A DNA stretch of 64,000 nucleotides, from NCBI RefSeq assembly GCF_033568475.1, contig NW_027331831.1, positions 4,216,001-4,280,000 on the forward strand. Direction: 5' to 3'. The position numbers and the translations under genes were made by a program. This DNA is from Henckelia pumila. Taxonomy: Eukaryota; Streptophyta; Magnoliopsida; Lamiales; Gesneriaceae. Below are positions 1-10,520 of the stretch, piece by piece. Every line of letters begins with the position of its first letter. The stretch's first letter is position 1. Below the pieces are notes generated by a model that saw only the letters and a list, made by a program, of their open reading frames with translations, had not been told where the DNA came from and did not search any database.

Positions 1-433
1 TTTGATTATTTTTATTGTTGAAAACACTCTTTACAATAGAAGTTGCAACAAATAATAACACTGTTAACTTTAAAAGTAAATATACCAAATGATATAATCG
101 ATCTTTATTCGATTGAAACATCATTTCAGCATGCTCGCTAATCCCCGCAGCCTTTGAGAATTGATTGTTACTTCGCATATCACAAATAGAGTTATGAAGT
201 TGATATTCAAGATGCAATAAATCCATCAAGAAGAAATCAGGTGGATAAAATTGAGTAAAATAAATCAAATTTCTCATGTCACATACAAGCATAAAAGATA
301 TTTCGTTTTTAAAAAATAAATATGAGCCGATACAAAGCATACTGTCAAATTTATTATAGTCTAAAATAAATTTATTCTTATCTTATTCGTCAAAGATCAT
401 CCTAATCAATATAAAATTGAATTAACATTCTAA

Positions 434-487
<54 letters not shown>

Positions 488-614
488 CTAAGTTTTTTTA
501 ATAAAAAAAAATCAAAGAGGCGGTGCACAAATAAATTTATATTTAAAAGACTAAAATTTTTTATAATTTCAGGGGATGGTCGCACCCTTTCAGAACCATG
601 TAGGTCCGCCATTG
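1..614 (-). pseudogene. Truncated hAT-family transposon with transposase C-terminal remnant
   Basis: Read on the minus strand, positions 250 to 1 are an open stretch that translates to the C-terminal hAT transposase region. It includes an ISEHAEMMFQSNKDRLYHLV-like block followed by a hydrophobic LLLKLTVLLFVATSIV segment, as in the hAT dimerisation domain. It leaves the window at base 1. The outer end near 614 (TAGGTCCGCCATTG on the plus strand) is the reverse complement of the left end of the related element at 19413. The 5' part of the transposase is missing, so this is an internally deleted, non-autonomous derivative. The TSD cannot be checked because the other end is outside the window. 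Confidence 0.65.
438..486. repeat. (TA)n microsatellite
   Basis: An uninterrupted run of about 24 TA units lies inside the truncated hAT derivative. Confidence 0.95.
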
Positions 615-1696
615 TATATAACTAGCTATTAGTACCATGGTAACAATAACTAGATTAATTTGATGTTGTCATTGAGGGGAAAGAGCGGGAAGCGGCATGT
701 GACCTAGAAGTTGAGGAGATAAATCTGAATCGGGAGAGATGTGAAAAAGGAGAGAAAATGTTTGAATCGGAACTAGGCAAACTTAAATAATTTTTAATTT
801 TAAAATAATTGTGACTTGTCTTGCCACGTGGTAGGCCGGCACAATGATGCTACCCGACAAGTTGGAGATTATTCTATGCTATACCTGGAGTACTTCTCTC
901 TCATGATGTGGTCAAACATCAATAATTGGATCATCAACACATATGTCAATTTTCATAAAAATATATGGGTCCCACGTGATCTAATGATATTGAAAATAAG
1001 TGGAGAAACACTTCCGATGTAGCATAGACTAACCCACAAGTTGGCATCACAGAAAATCTGTATATATATATATGTGTGTGTATGTGTGTGTTATTGATAT
1101 ATATATATATTCTCTAAGATAACCACACTTATATTACAATATATTCCAAAAAAATTATAAAGAAGCTATAAGTCATATGTTGAGTGTGTTTGGTTTTAGT
1201 AGACAAAAGAGAAAATGTGTGTTTTTTTTAATAAAAAAAATCTTTTATTATCTTAAATGTGTTTTGATAAATTTTAAGAACTTTTAAAAGTACTTAATTA
1301 AGTCAAAATAAATATTTTTTTAAAGCTCATATTTATAACTTTTCAAATGTGTTTTTATATTCAACTTTTTTAAAAAATATTTTCAATCTATTTATCCAAA
1401 TTACAAACACAAAATTATTTCATCTTTTACTTAAAAAAATGCTTTTAAAAGCCAACTCAAAAAATTACTTATTTTTTTTTTTAAAAAAAAAAACTACTTC
1501 GGGAGAACGTTGAGTTTAAATTTGCTATGCAAAGACATTTTGTTTTTGTTTTTTATGACATGAAAACTCGTATACACAAACACATGTTGTTGCTTTAATG
1601 ACATCTTGAAATTATTGGCAAAAATAATGAAATTAATTATTTTTTTATGTTTTACAAAACTATAAAATTTAATTCACACATAATGTATGTGCCATC
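615..1696. other. AT-rich intergenic DNA, no gene seen
   Basis: No credible coding region or RNA gene is seen. The only structure is a compound TA/TG microsatellite at about 1061-1110 and several poly(A)/poly(T) runs between 1200 and 1500. Confidence 0.6.
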
Positions 1697-2304
1697 TAGA
1701 GGTATCAATTCGAATGGGTTTGAGTCGGTTTGACGAAATTTTTTTTTAAAAAAATTCTCAACCCGAACCCGAACCCGAAAATAACCAACCTGAATCCTAA
1801 TCCGGCCAACCCGACTAACCCGATCAACCCGTACCAGCCCAATTTTTTTAACAATATAATTAAATAAAAAATTCAAAACACACAATAATAATAATAATAT
1901 TTAATTTAATCATATAATAAAAAAATATAAGCATATATATAATTTAAATTTGAAAGTATAGTTGTAGAATATTTAAAGTATACAAACTAAAAAAATAAAA
2001 ATTGTACAAAATAAACATTAAATAACTAAAATCTATTATATTGATACACAATAAAAAAATTTCAAACAATGTAGCAAATATTTCTTACTTTTATATAAAA
2101 ATAATAATATTAAAATTATTCGGGCCATTTCGGGTCAACCCGGGTTGACCTCAACCCAACACTAACCCGATTATAATTTTTGGGTTAGCTTACGGGTCAA
2201 CCCGATTCGATCCAAACCAAAAAACCCCCAACCCTAACTCGATATTTTTCGAGTCGACTCGTGTTAGCTAGGTTGGCGGATTAGGTTAAATTTTGACACC
2301 CCTA
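1697..2304. mobile_element. Non-autonomous hAT-type MITE, 608 bp
   Basis: The terminal inverted repeats are TAGAGGTATCAA at the left and, read inward from the right, TAGGGGTGTCAAAA. A perfect 8-bp TSD, GTGCCATC, flanks it at 1689-1696 and 2305-2312. Subterminal regions are rich in AACCCG/CGGGTT repeats, and the middle is AT-rich with no coding capacity. An 8-bp TSD and this terminal sequence are typical of plant hAT MITEs. Confidence 0.85.
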
Positions 2305-2328
2305 GTGCCATCCACATACACACACATG

Positions 2329-3019
2329 CAATGTTTTCAAAATCGGACCAGTCGTTTCTACTGGAAACCATTCATTGGTCTGGTCCGGTCCAAAATACCC
2401 CAAAAAACTATTTTAACGGTTCAATCGCTCAGAACTGGTCAAAATCGATCAAACCGGTCCCAAGAACCGACCGAAAAATCGGTCGAATCGGTTTTTTGAA
2501 TTTTTTTAATTTTTAAAATCTTAATTTAATATTTTATTATATATATACATAATTATTTGAAATTTGTACTTCCTTAAAAATATTATTTTAGTATTGTTAG
2601 AGTTTTTAATTAATTTATTTATTTTTTAAAATTTTATATATATATATTAATTTAATATTTTATTATATATATACATAATTATTTGAAATTTGTACTTCCT
2701 TAAAAATATTATTTTAGTATTGTTAGAGTTTTTAATTAATTTATTTATTTTTTAAAATTATATATGTATATATACATATATAACTATTATTAATATTTTG
2801 AATATATTTATATAATTATTTATTTTTTAAAATATGATAAATATATTTTTGTCTATTTATATACATATTTTAAGTTTTTAAAATATAAATATATTATTAA
2901 TTATATTATATTATATAAACGGTTTTTCGATCCGACCGTCTGGTTAAAATGGTCCGACCGTTTGGACCATTTTTTTAAGGTAAGCCGGTTCGATCACCGG
3001 TCCGGTTATGAAAATATTG
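2329..3019. mobile_element. Second hAT-type MITE, 691 bp
   Basis: The left end reads CAATGTTTTCAAAATCGG. The right end, read inward, is CAATATTTTCATAACCGG. These are matching terminal inverted repeats with internal CCGGTCC/GGACCGG motifs. The flanking 8-mers CACACATG (2321-2328) and CACACAAG (3020-3027) differ at one base and are a likely TSD. It begins only 24 bp after the preceding MITE. No coding potential. Confidence 0.75.
2521..2759. repeat. 113-bp tandem duplication inside the MITE
   Basis: Positions 2521-2633 and 2647-2759 are near-identical copies of a 113-bp AT-rich block, separated by a short TA run. This duplication happened within the MITE. Confidence 0.85.
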
Positions 3020-3659
3020 CACACAAGGACATCGTAGTGTTTGATTTTATTTTATTTTAATTTTTTTGTAAGATAAAAAAAATTCAAACCTTGATACAAT
3101 AAGTAGTGTGATCGAGTTAGGGATTGTTGATTTGGCCCTTTATCCCATGTATATTTGAAAGATATTTCACGGTAAAAATAGCATGGTATCAATTATTTAC
3201 ATGTAATTAATGCTTGTGTTGACCCAATACATACACTTACTTAAAGATCGAGTACATTTGAGAGGAGTAACACTCTTGTGAGATGGTCTCATCCGTGAAA
3301 CGGGTCAATTCTACTCATATTTATAATAATAAGTAATACTTTTGACATAAATTATAATACTTTTTAATGGATAACACATATAAAAGATCTGTCTCATAAA
3401 TATGACCCTTGAAACCGTCTCATAGAATTTTTTGCCATTTGAGAGAAGCAAAATCAACATTAATTCTAGATTTCTAACTAAATTAAGCAGAAGTTAATGC
3501 AGAATTTGAATTAAAAAAACACATAAAGCTGATTTTTTAAAAAAAAAACAAAAGCTAATGATTTATAAGTTTTATAGTTCCAAACACTCCCGAGGTTCAC
3601 TTTAGTTTTTTTGGATTTGGATGTGTATTTAATTATGGTAATAAGACACTAAGAAAATA

Positions 3660-3990
3660 ATTATGTTGATTATATATATATATATAATCAAGATATTTGA
3701 AATTGAATCGAATATTACAAGGCATGTTCGCATTAATATTATGAAATTCAAAACTAGAATAATCTAATATTACAAGGTATATATTGTGAATATTATGATA
3801 TTCACAACTACAACAATATTACATGCAGTCTACTTACCGATTATCAAGTAAATTAATCATGCAAATTTCTACTCTATGAAATATGACCTTAGCCATGCAT
3901 TCAATTATTGAATTAAAAAAAAATGTATGTTTAAGCTTGCTTGTATTGTGTTAATATGAGAATTTATCCAACTAACATTGAAGAGTTACA
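3660..3990. repeat. Copy of the DEFL-neighbourhood module (oldest copy)
   Basis: This block resembles sequence at about 7370-7480, 9040-9150 and 37750-37930. Shared landmarks are 'attatgaaattcaaaacta', 'attacatgcaatcc', 'ccttagcca' and 'atgtttaag'. It marks the start of a duplicated module that elsewhere lies upstream of a DEFL gene. Here the next DEFL gene is about 2.5 kb downstream, after a MITE insertion. Confidence 0.55.
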
Positions 3991-4007
3991 ATTGCATGTT
4001 CTACCAT

Positions 4008-4399
4008 AGGGGCGCAAATTAAATGAGTCTAGCTACTCGTGACAGCTCGCGAGTAGCTCGGTCAAAACTCGACTCAAATCGAGCTCGAGTTGCTCGAACA
4101 TACATCGAGCTCGAGTTCGAGCTTTCAATGTATGTGATCGAGAAGCTCGTGAGCTACTCGATCATATATATGTATATATATATAATATAAATATAATATA
4201 TATAATATAATATTATATATATATATATTTTTCGAGCTCGAGCTCGAGCTCGAGTAACTCGAACTATAGTCGAGCTCGAGTACAAAAATAATTACTCGAT
4301 CGAGCTCGAGCTCGAGTTCGAGTAGTCAAATACGAGTCGAGCTCGAGCTCCAGTAGTATGATACTCGGCTCGATTCGACTCGATTGCACCCTAATTAAA
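4008..4399. mobile_element. hAT-like MITE rich in GAGCTC palindromes
   Basis: An exact 8-bp direct repeat, TCTACCAT, flanks this 392-bp block (4000-4007 and 4400-4407). The ends are related as inverted repeats (AGGGGCGCAAATT at the left; GCACCCTAATT at the right). The interior is dominated by CGAGCTCGAG units on both sides of a TA-rich centre, so the whole block can fold on itself. The exact right boundary is less certain than the TSD. Confidence 0.65.
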
Positions 4400-6377
4400 T
4401 CTACCATCATAAAAAAAAATTGGATATCTATATTATATCTATACTACTATATCTCTCACCATCTTTTGTTTTGTCAAAATTGCTCTTATGTGATATAAAT
4501 ATTATACTTTTGTTTTCTTTTGTTGTTGTTGTTTTTTTTTTTTTAATTTCGATATTTCAAATTACAGATTAGTCTCTAAATACTTTTAGATCTTCTTATA
4601 TATAAAGAATTTTTCCCTCAGACATCATCTTTTGTTTTGTCAAAATTGCCCTTATGTGATATAAATATTATATTTTTGTTTTGTTTTCTTTGTTTTTTTT
4701 AATTTCAATATTTCAAATTACAGATTAGTCTCTAAATAATTTTTACAACTATGATTTTTCTCCTATTTGAATATAAATCAAATTAGTTATAAAAATATTA
4801 TAGAAGAACGCAACACGTGCACCGGTACACAAGTATATATGGGCGTGTTTACTTAGCTTGATAACAATAGGATAAAATTATTAATTCAAATTAATTCATT
4901 GTTTACTTTTAAAAAATCAAATATCTCAAATCTCAAGGCCCGCCATTTAACCCTAATTCATGGGATTAGACATCCTTAATTACACAAGGGATAACACATC
5001 CTAACCAATATTTGTGAAAAAAAAAAATACACATAAATCCTAATCTACCCTCCTTCAATTTTTTTGTTTACCTCCCAATTTATTTTCGTCTCTCTCTTTT
5101 TTATAACTCGATTTATATTTTATTATTTTTGAAAAAATACATATTTTTATATCTAATAATTTTGATAAATGAAAATGCCTCCGTGTGAATCAATAATAAT
5201 TTAGTTCAAAAATAACTCAATCCAAATTATATGAATACAAAATTAAGCATAAGATTGTATATCATAAGTGGAGGGTAAAGCTGTCATTCATCCTTCAATC
5301 ATTATTTCAATTCCAAAATTAATAACTCGAAGTAAACATGTTACTGTTTATCCATTATTATTCTAAATCCTTCAAAATCATTTTAATAATCCTAATATGA
5401 TTTATCCACGTGTAATCTCATCTCATTAAGTAAACGCAGCCATAATATAATAGTTTCACCCCTTATACTAGCCGTTTTTTGAATGTCAAATTACACCAAA
5501 TTTTTTTTTCCCATTTTACTCCTAAATTTTAATCCACATCTATTTTATGTTAGATATTAAATGACTAAATTATTTTCACTTTTCTCTAACATCCTTATCT
5601 CCTTCTATCTCTAGCTATCTCATTTTTCAAAATTCACCATATAACAATTCTTATTAAATTATCTACATAATTTTTTACAATTTAACTCTCTACTTTATAT
5701 CAAAACTTCTATATTTTTTTACCGTGATAATTTTTTATATTTTTTAAAAATAATTAAATTATCGAGCACGTGAAGATCACATACGACGATTACCAGTTAT
5801 ATATAAAGAATCTGCATATAAGACAAAAGAGAACATCATTTTATTTTGCCAAAATTGCCTAATATGATATAGATATTGTACTTTTGTTTTTTGTTTTGTT
5901 TTTTTAAAAAAATTCGACATTTCAAATCGTAGTTTAGTCCCTCGATAATTTTAACAACTATATATTAATACTTCCAGCTATTTGAATATAAATCAAATTA
6001 ATTAAAAAATTATTATACATGCAATCAAAATTGCCCATCAATCAATGCGTGCGTCGATACACTGATTTAAATGATAGATAACTCATTATTTTTCAATGTG
6101 GTCAAATAAAAGATATAACAATCAAAATATGACCTAATAAGGCTCGAGTTAACCAAATATATATGTATATATATGATAAACTATTTATACCATGATATAT
6201 ACAATAATCAGACTACGTTCGTATTGCCCTTGATTTCCAAGCAAGTAATCCATGTAATATAAATGCCCACAAGCCTGAGTAACTTTTATTAACTTTTTTT
6301 TAAAAAAAAGTAGCAAAAATAGTAAATATATTATATAGATCTTCAAAATTACCATATATCAATAAAGCCCGTACCAC
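4400..6377. other. Gene-free AT-rich spacer with three copies of a dispersed repeat
   Basis: No gene is seen. A roughly 100-bp repeat with the landmark 'ttttgtcaaaattgc' followed by 'ttatgtgatataaatatta' occurs at about 4460-4560, 4625-4760 and, more diverged, 5835-6010. The rest is low-complexity AT-rich DNA. Confidence 0.5.
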
Positions 6378-6384
6378 TATATAA
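6378..6384 (+). promoter_or_regulatory. TATA box of DEFL gene 1
   Basis: TATATAA lies 66 bp upstream of the start codon at 6450. The two paralogues have a clearer TATATAAA at 20551-20558 and 38531-38538, 44-77 bp before their start codons. Confidence 0.5.
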
Positions 6385-6449
6385 CATTAGAATGTTGGAG
6401 GCTGCAGAATTAATCCATCAAAATTCAAAAATATCAAAATAATCTTAAT

Positions 6450-6888
6450 ATGTTTATAACCAGTAAGTGTGTGAGTTTTTTTATCTTTCTAGCCTTGATC
6501 ATTTTGGCGTCAGGTAGATATTTCCCTCTCCAAAATTTGAGTGTTTTATTATTTCTTTGTAATATAAATTTCAATAAAATATTTATGTGGAGAAATAATT
6601 TTTCAATTATTTGCATGCACAGGTGATCAGCGTGGGATGCATACCGTAGAGGGTAAAAATGATATTTCACCAGTACTCCTCGTGCCGAGAAGGGCTAGGG
6701 GCTCGAGAACGACGACGTATCCGTATACGTGTACGAGTATATTGGGAGTATGTGGCTTGACTTTGACCGAAAAAAGATGCGCACAATTATGCTATGATTA
6801 CTATATAGGTCTGAATCCAAATGCATATTGTGAGCAATACCCCGGGGTTGATTATGTCTTTTGTTATTGTGAACACTATTGTATGTAA
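6450..6888 (+). CDS. DEFL gene 1: secreted 8-cysteine defensin-like peptide
   Basis: Two exons, 6450-6513 and 6623-6888, with a 109-bp phase-1 intron (TCAG|GTAGAT ... GCACAG|GTGAT), give a 109-residue precursor. Exon 1 encodes a signal peptide (MFITSK then a run of F, I, L and A). Exon 2 gives a roughly 30-residue linker and then eight cysteines spaced C-x6-C-x8-C-x3-C-x12-C-x10-C-x1-C-x3-C. The CxxxC plus CxC plus terminal C pattern is that of plant defensin-like (CS-alpha-beta) peptides, which are secreted and act as antimicrobial, signalling or pollen-pistil factors. The start differs from the paralogues: their ATGTCC is deleted and an upstream in-frame ATG takes over. The specific role is unknown. 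Confidence 0.8.
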
Positions 6889-7601
6889 AACCCTGCATGC
6901 ATTGCTATACATGCACCAAACATATATGTAGTACGTATGAATATATATATGAATTTGAGGGGAATATAATTATTATAATTTATGACTCAAATGCATTATA
7001 TATCAAGATCACGATTAATTTAGGTACGTACGTAAGTTGTAGATCATATTTCAAATTTATGAATTATATTGTTTTTGACCGAAGAAGATTACGTTATTTT
7101 TGAATGTTTTCTTTCTTGAACATACTAAGATATAATTGATGAAAATATATATATCTAGTGAGAAAATAATTAACCGTTGGATTTTTTTATGGTCATCATG
7201 AGATATATGCATTTAACTCAAAATTTTCTCGATGACATAGTATATATAATTAATTTGATTCACGTTGATTGAATACGTCGTCAAAAGAAAATATTCAGTA
7301 TAATATTTAAATAAAATTTGAATTACGTTTGACTAAATATGAAAAATCCAAAAGTCAGGATTATGATTATTAATTATTATATATGAAATTCAAAACTAGA
7401 ACGTAATATTGCATGCATCTAATCACCGATTACGTACCAAGTAAACTATGCATTCATTTAATGAAACTCGATCGCGAGTTTCATCATATTCATAAAAAAA
7501 ATATGTATATATAGATTATAGATAACTCGTTATGTTTTAATCATGGTCAAAATAAAATATAAAATAGTCAAAATGCATGTGACCTTTAATGATTGAGTTA
7601 A

Positions 7602-7604
<3 letters not shown>
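6889..7604. other. 3' flank of DEFL gene 1 and partial module copy
   Basis: The first ~300 bp resemble the 3' flanks of DEFL genes 2 and 3, for example the 'gaattatgttttctac' and 'gaagattac' region. About 7330-7480 is a further copy of the duplicated module start, with no DEFL gene directly after it. Confidence 0.45.

Positions 7605-7639
<35 letters not shown>
7605..7639. repeat. (AT)n microsatellite
   Basis: About 17 AT units, directly abutting the fold-back structure that follows. Confidence 0.9.
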
Positions 7640-7640
<1 letters not shown>

Positions 7641-7642
<2 letters not shown>

Positions 7643-7753
7643 TTTCAGCTGCTCAACCAATGATGCCTAACTCATCCCCGACAACTAAAATCCGATAGTG
7701 GGTTTTAGTGGTCGGGGACGAGTTGGGCAGAAATGATTGAGCAGCTGAAAATT
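7641..7753. repeat. Compact fold-back sequence of about 110 bp
   Basis: The left arm (from TTTTCAGCTGCTCAA) and right arm (to TTGAGCAGCTGAAAA) are long inverted repeats with scattered mismatches and a loop of only about 8 nt near 7693-7700. Arm motifs include TCCCCGAC / GTCGGGGA and ACTAAAA / TTTTAGT. This could be a tiny fold-back MITE or a hairpin-RNA locus; I see no clear TSD. Confidence 0.7.
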
Positions 7754-7953
7754 ACGATAATCAAATTTTGTAAGATCGGCAAAACATTTTTTGAATTCCA
7801 TAAATATTTTTTTCTGGGCAATATATATTACAAATTAAATTAAATACTACTTCACCTCATTCAATTTTCCATCCAAATTAAACTAATACACCTCTTTTCA
7901 ATATATCATATTTTTAAAAGCAAAAAAAAATAAAATTACCACCGCCTCAAATA

Positions 7954-8279
7954 GGGGAAATTGCATATATCACCCTTGTGAAATCCCGTGCTAGCTAATA
8001 ACCCCCTGTGAAAATTTTTTAAGCTAATAACCCCCTGTGATTCTAGATTTGTAGCATATACACCCCTTCTGGCTAAAAAATGACGAAAATGCCCTCGACT
8101 TTTATGAACTATTTAATTTATCATTTATTTTATGTAGGGGTATTTTCGTCATTTTTTAGCTGAAAAGGGTGTGTATGCTACAAATCTAGAATCACAGGGG
8201 GTTATTAGCTTAAAAAGTTTTCACAGGGGGTTATTAGCTAACACGAAATTTCACAAGGGTGATATATGCAATTTTCCCC
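7954..8279. mobile_element. Long-TIR fold-back MITE, Mutator-like
   Basis: The arms of roughly 150 bp are almost fully complementary. The left begins GGGGAAATTGCATATATCAC and the right ends with its complement. Within each arm the phrase 'gctaataaccccctgtga' is repeated twice. The direct repeat CTCAAATA (8 bp, or 9 with the preceding C) flanks it at 7946-7953 and 8280-8287. Very long TIRs with an 8-9-bp TSD suggest a Mutator-like non-autonomous element. No coding capacity. Confidence 0.75.
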
Positions 8280-8389
8280 CTCAAATATCTATGCCACAGG
8301 TTTATCTTTAATTTTTTTTACGGGATAACAACAATTTTACTCCTGTTATTTGAATTTTCTCATTTTTTGTTTTGTTAATGGTGAATTTA

Positions 8390-9243
8390 AAATTTCAATC
8401 ATATAATTTGCATGTTTTTTTTTTGGCATGTTGGTCATGTTATATTGAATTTTCATTTATAGTCTTTTAACTTGCTTATTGTTTCATTTTCTTTTTATCT
8501 TTTCACTCGTATTTTCTATTTTCGGTCATTTTGATAATGAACGATAAAAAAAAAGATAAAAATTAATATTTTACAAGTTAAAGGACAAAAAAACAAACAA
8601 ACAAACACTACACAAGTTACATCACTAAAAATAAAAATTCACCGTAACATGATAAAAAATAAAAAAACATTCAAATTACAAGATTGAAAATACAAAAATT
8701 CATCGTTAGCATAGACAAAAGTTTTTTTTAAAAAAAAAAGAACAGGACAAAAAATATAATTCTCCCTTTTTGCTCTTTCTGAGCTTTTCCAATGTTTGGA
8801 ACCCTAGTTTTTGCCCCAACATAGGTTAGGGGGTCGTTAGCCGAACCCAGGTCGGAAGATTCGATCTGGTTCATTTCTTACGAATCACTTCAGTTTGTTC
8901 CAAACTATTCCGAGCCTTTTGGATCTTTATGATCAACTTTCCGATGCTGATTTTTGACCTATTAATCTTAATCAATGACCCTTTTAACATGTTTTATCGT
9001 TTAAACTTATAAAACAAGATTCGCGTCACTACATATTACGAATATTATGAACTTAAAAACTAGAATATTACATGCAATCCACTCATCATTTATGAAGTAA
9101 ATTGAGTATACAGATTTTTACTCGATGACACGTGACCTTACAGAAGTGTCAAAATTAGTTATGTCCGTCTCGTCATACAAAATATGTGGGTTAAATTGAT
9201 AATTTTTTACCCACCTAGAAGGTAGACCGGCTCGCAATGCCTC
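8390..9243. repeat. Duplicated DEFL module, copy upstream of DEFL 2
   Basis: This region matches 37137-37930 over most of its length, including the 'ggggtcgttagccgaacccaggtcggaaga' neighbourhood (8829-8860 versus 37551-37580) and the 'gattcgcgtcactacatatta' neighbourhood. In the original order it continued into 19279 onward. The Sirevirus at 9244 now interrupts it. Confidence 0.75.
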
Positions 9244-10078
9244 TGAAATAAACGATGTACGTGGTTGTTATGTAAAATAAGACAGTGTTGTACTTCGTGT
9301 CGTAACACCAAAGAAAACACAGTGCAGCGGAAATTTAAAGCGTAAATAAAACTCAAGTAATAACTTTTGCACGAGTATAAAACTCGTGCGGGTGCCTTAG
9401 GGCTAAATATCACTAGTAAACGTAAGAGCAGTCTTACAAAACAATCCTAGTGATTTTACGAAAAGTCATTAAATACTAAATTTCTCAACACGTTGAGAAA
9501 TCAAACTTGCATTCTAAAATACGACAAGGTATAAAAACTATTGGATGCAACTCCCGTGGCCTAAATTGAAGAGACAGTATAGATCTTCGAACAACACTAT
9601 TCCCACAGTGTTGTCTCTGATGTCTTCAACACGAACGGCAACACGGGGACATGCAACAACGATGGTTGCAAACCTTGCTTCAGAATTCTTCAAGATCTTC
9701 ACTCGAATTCTTCAGAGTATGCGCAGAGTAGTTTTCGTCTGAAGCCCTTATATTTCTTGTGCGTGGAAATCCTCTTTTATAGATAATCATCCAAGCTTTG
9801 AAGATTTCCTTAGATAGAGTCCTACAAGAATAGGTAACAATCTTTTAGTAGGAAATAAACTCTATCAATACATGGAAATCAAATCATGATAATATCAAAT
9901 TATATTTTATCAATTAATCACATTATCACGATATGATTTAAACTTTGGCAAATATATCTTTAACATATACGAGATATACATGGAATATTTACCAAATAAT
10001 CTATCTTGTCTAGAAAGCAAAATCTTCTAATTTCCAATTAATTGGGGCCGAAATATACAAGGAATAAAATTCCTTTCT
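9244..10078 (-). repeat. Sirevirus 3' LTR
   Basis: 835 bp, aligning end to end with 18444-19278. Its inner terminal base is changed (TTCCTTTCT instead of TTCCTTTCA). It holds two copies of the nested-palindrome motif (9283-9324, 9606-9644). Confidence 0.92.
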
Positions 10079-10122
10079 GCTTTCTGGACAACACATTGCA
10101 TAAGTATGAGATAATCATAAAA

Positions 10123-10174
10123 TCCCCCTGAGTTAAAAACTCTTCTCCCCCTGAATTTTAAAGTCTCCCCCTGA
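10123..10174 (-). other. Multiple polypurine tracts of the Sirevirus
   Basis: On the minus strand TCAGGGGGA-type tracts occur three times within about 50 bp (plus-strand CCCCCTGA at about 10124, 10147 and 10168). A fourth CCCCCTG lies near 10492. Repeated polypurine tracts before the 3' LTR are a Sirevirus hallmark. The nearest is about 45 bp from the LTR rather than adjoining it. Confidence 0.7.
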
Positions 10175-10520
10175 AGTGTTGTCCCTCATGTCGTAACACG
10201 GTGGATAACATGAGCAAATACCCATGGGATTCTTTAATTTGAATATCAGAGCATAAGTGGGGTAGAAGATGTTAGTCTAGTTAACACATATATGAGCAAT
10301 TAAGGCACGTAACTAGAACGAATAAAAATAGTTATATTAAAATCAGAATGAAGCAAATAAAATAAAGAAAGGATGAGAGAAGAAACAAAATCTAAATTTG
10401 ATCACTATCAGAGCTATCTTGATCAGAGGCTTCATTCTCATCATCCTTAGTCCCAGATGGACCAGCTTCATCTTCATCTTGTGCACTATCTCCCCCTGTT
10501 TGGCCAGAAATGCCAAGTTG

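Noticed and set aside
1740..2290. Telomere-like AACCCG/CGGGTT repeats
   Set aside because: They are degenerate, occur on both arms and lie within a MITE with an 8-bp TSD, so they are subterminal transposon repeats, not telomeric sequence.
6637..6888. DEFL gene 1 as a single-exon gene starting at an internal Met
   Set aside because: That start lacks a signal peptide. An upstream exon with signal peptide joins in frame across a GT-AG intron in all three copies.
9207..9413. Short ORF shared with 18407-18613
   Set aside because: It straddles the outer edge of an LTR and appears twice because the LTR does; no domain.
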